DNA from: Methanobacteriota archaeon | GTDB taxonomy: Archaea; Thermoplasmatota; Poseidoniia; Poseidoniales; Poseidoniaceae | Length of the DNA stretch: 5,677 bases | Reading direction: 5' to 3' | Assembly (NCBI GenBank): GCA_002689565.1 | Contig: NZGQ01000042.1 | Span: 8,619-14,295, forward strand | Shown here: one piece after another, positions 5,273 to 5,677 of the stretch | Layout: each line of letters starts with the position of its first letter | Numbering within the stretch: the first letter of the stretch is position 1 | Notes under the pieces: generated by a model | The model's database searches: none | Seen by the model: the letters and a program-made list of their open reading frames with translations, nothing else | What the model was told of the DNA's origin: nothing | Translations under genes and position numbers: made by a program

Positions 5273-5677
5273 ATGCGCGAGGAGGTGTTGGCGGCAGTCT
5301 TAGCGGCAGACAAGGAGTTGTCTCGTGATGAGCCAGAGGTTGCTGCAAATATTGGTAAGCAACTAGAGCATATGGGGCTTACTACTTGGTCAATATCGGT
5401 CCGTAGAAGAATTAGGGATGCAATCGCTAGGCTGGAGCCAAAGCACATCATACAAACAGGCTCAGGAATTGGCCATCTTTCAGCTTGGATTCTCGACCAC
5501 TTTGAGGGCAGCAATGGTTTGGAAAAGTTCCAAATTGTCGAGGAAGGAAATAGATTCGCAGTAATTTTGACCCGTTTGTGCCAGAGGTATGATTCGGTTC
5601 CAACTAGTATCAAAGTTGGAGCACCTTCCTTGTTAACCAGTGAATTGAAAGCTTGGCAAATCTCCAAAATAGGAGAT
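5273..5677 (+). CDS. Putative class I SAM-dependent methyltransferase (O-methyltransferase-like), 3'-truncated
   Basis: The window ends after 135 codons with the frame still open. An N-terminal helical region (1-55) leads to a Rossmann-type motif I, HIIQTGSGIGHLSAWIL (58-74). This glycine-rich SAM loop follows a beta strand and is followed by FQIVEEG (86-92), where the acidic residue after strand 2 would bind the ribose hydroxyls. The spacing and order are those of class I methyltransferases, and TGSGIGHLS resembles the predicted O-methyltransferase group. The substrate cannot be told from this fragment. The start is limited by an in-frame TAA at 5261-5263, making the ATG at 5273 the first candidate; it lacks a well-placed SD. 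Motif I has Gln-Thr-Gly-Ser where many members have Glu-x-Gly-x, so catalysis should not be assumed. Confidence 0.65.
   Translation, partial: MREEVLAAVLAADKELSRDEPEVAANIGKQLEHMGLTTWSISVRRRIRDAIARLEPKHIIQTGSGIGHLSAWILDHFEGSNGLEKFQIVEEGNRFAVILTRLCQRYDSVPTSIKVGAPSLLTSELKAWQISKIGD

Noticed and set aside
5233..5667. 144-codon minus-strand ORF
   Set aside because: It lies antisense to the methyltransferase-like frame, which has a clear SAM motif. The minus-strand translation shows no family features.
1..5677. CRISPR array, insertion sequence, integrase or attachment site
   Set aside because: No regularly spaced repeats, transposase motifs, terminal inverted repeats or duplicated att-like sequences were seen. 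The region looks like core chromosome.

Overview
The window reads as a gene-dense, moderately AT-rich archaeal chromosome segment. Three genes are diagnostic: an archaeal RNA polymerase Rpo7/Spt4 pair, the archaeal/eukaryotic-type ribosomal proteins eS24 and eS31 (S27ae), and the archaeal-type D-aminoacyl-tRNA deacylase DtdA. Together with a monofunctional proline dehydrogenase, an HVO_0476-like zinc-finger protein and the acidic proteins, they fit a mesophilic marine euryarchaeon, most likely of the Marine Group II (Poseidoniales) type. That placement is an inference; the domain (Archaea) is secure.

Layout. Positions 1-258 hold no supportable gene. They contain a GC-rich hairpin (14-30), a TATA-like element (about 58-65) and a long leader that folds on paper into a three-way junction (133-229). 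Positions 259-1559 form a tight plus-strand information-processing operon: rpo7, spt4, rps24e, rps27ae, each with a strong Shine-Dalgarno (SD). A minus-strand beta-propeller-like protein of unknown function (1563-2426) converges on it with a 3-bp gap. Across a 64-bp divergent spacer lies a plus-strand pair, dtdA (2491-3405) and proline dehydrogenase (3402-4418), overlapping by 4 bp. A minus-strand HVO_0476-like zinc-finger gene (4419-5180) converges on the pair with no gap. After a 92-bp divergent spacer, a plus-strand gene with a class I SAM-methyltransferase-like fold begins at 5273 and runs off the window.

How they work together. Rpo7 and Spt4 act in transcription initiation and elongation, and eS24 and eS31 are small-subunit ribosomal proteins, so the first operon couples transcription with ribosome synthesis. 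DtdA removes D-amino acids from tRNA and proline dehydrogenase starts proline catabolism; their co-translation is less obviously explained. The most interesting signal is in the leader of the first operon. The seven bases 247-253, which contain the rpo7 SD, are perfectly complementary to 207-213, and 207-213 can instead pair locally with 198-202. This is the topology of a translational switch that could control the whole operon.
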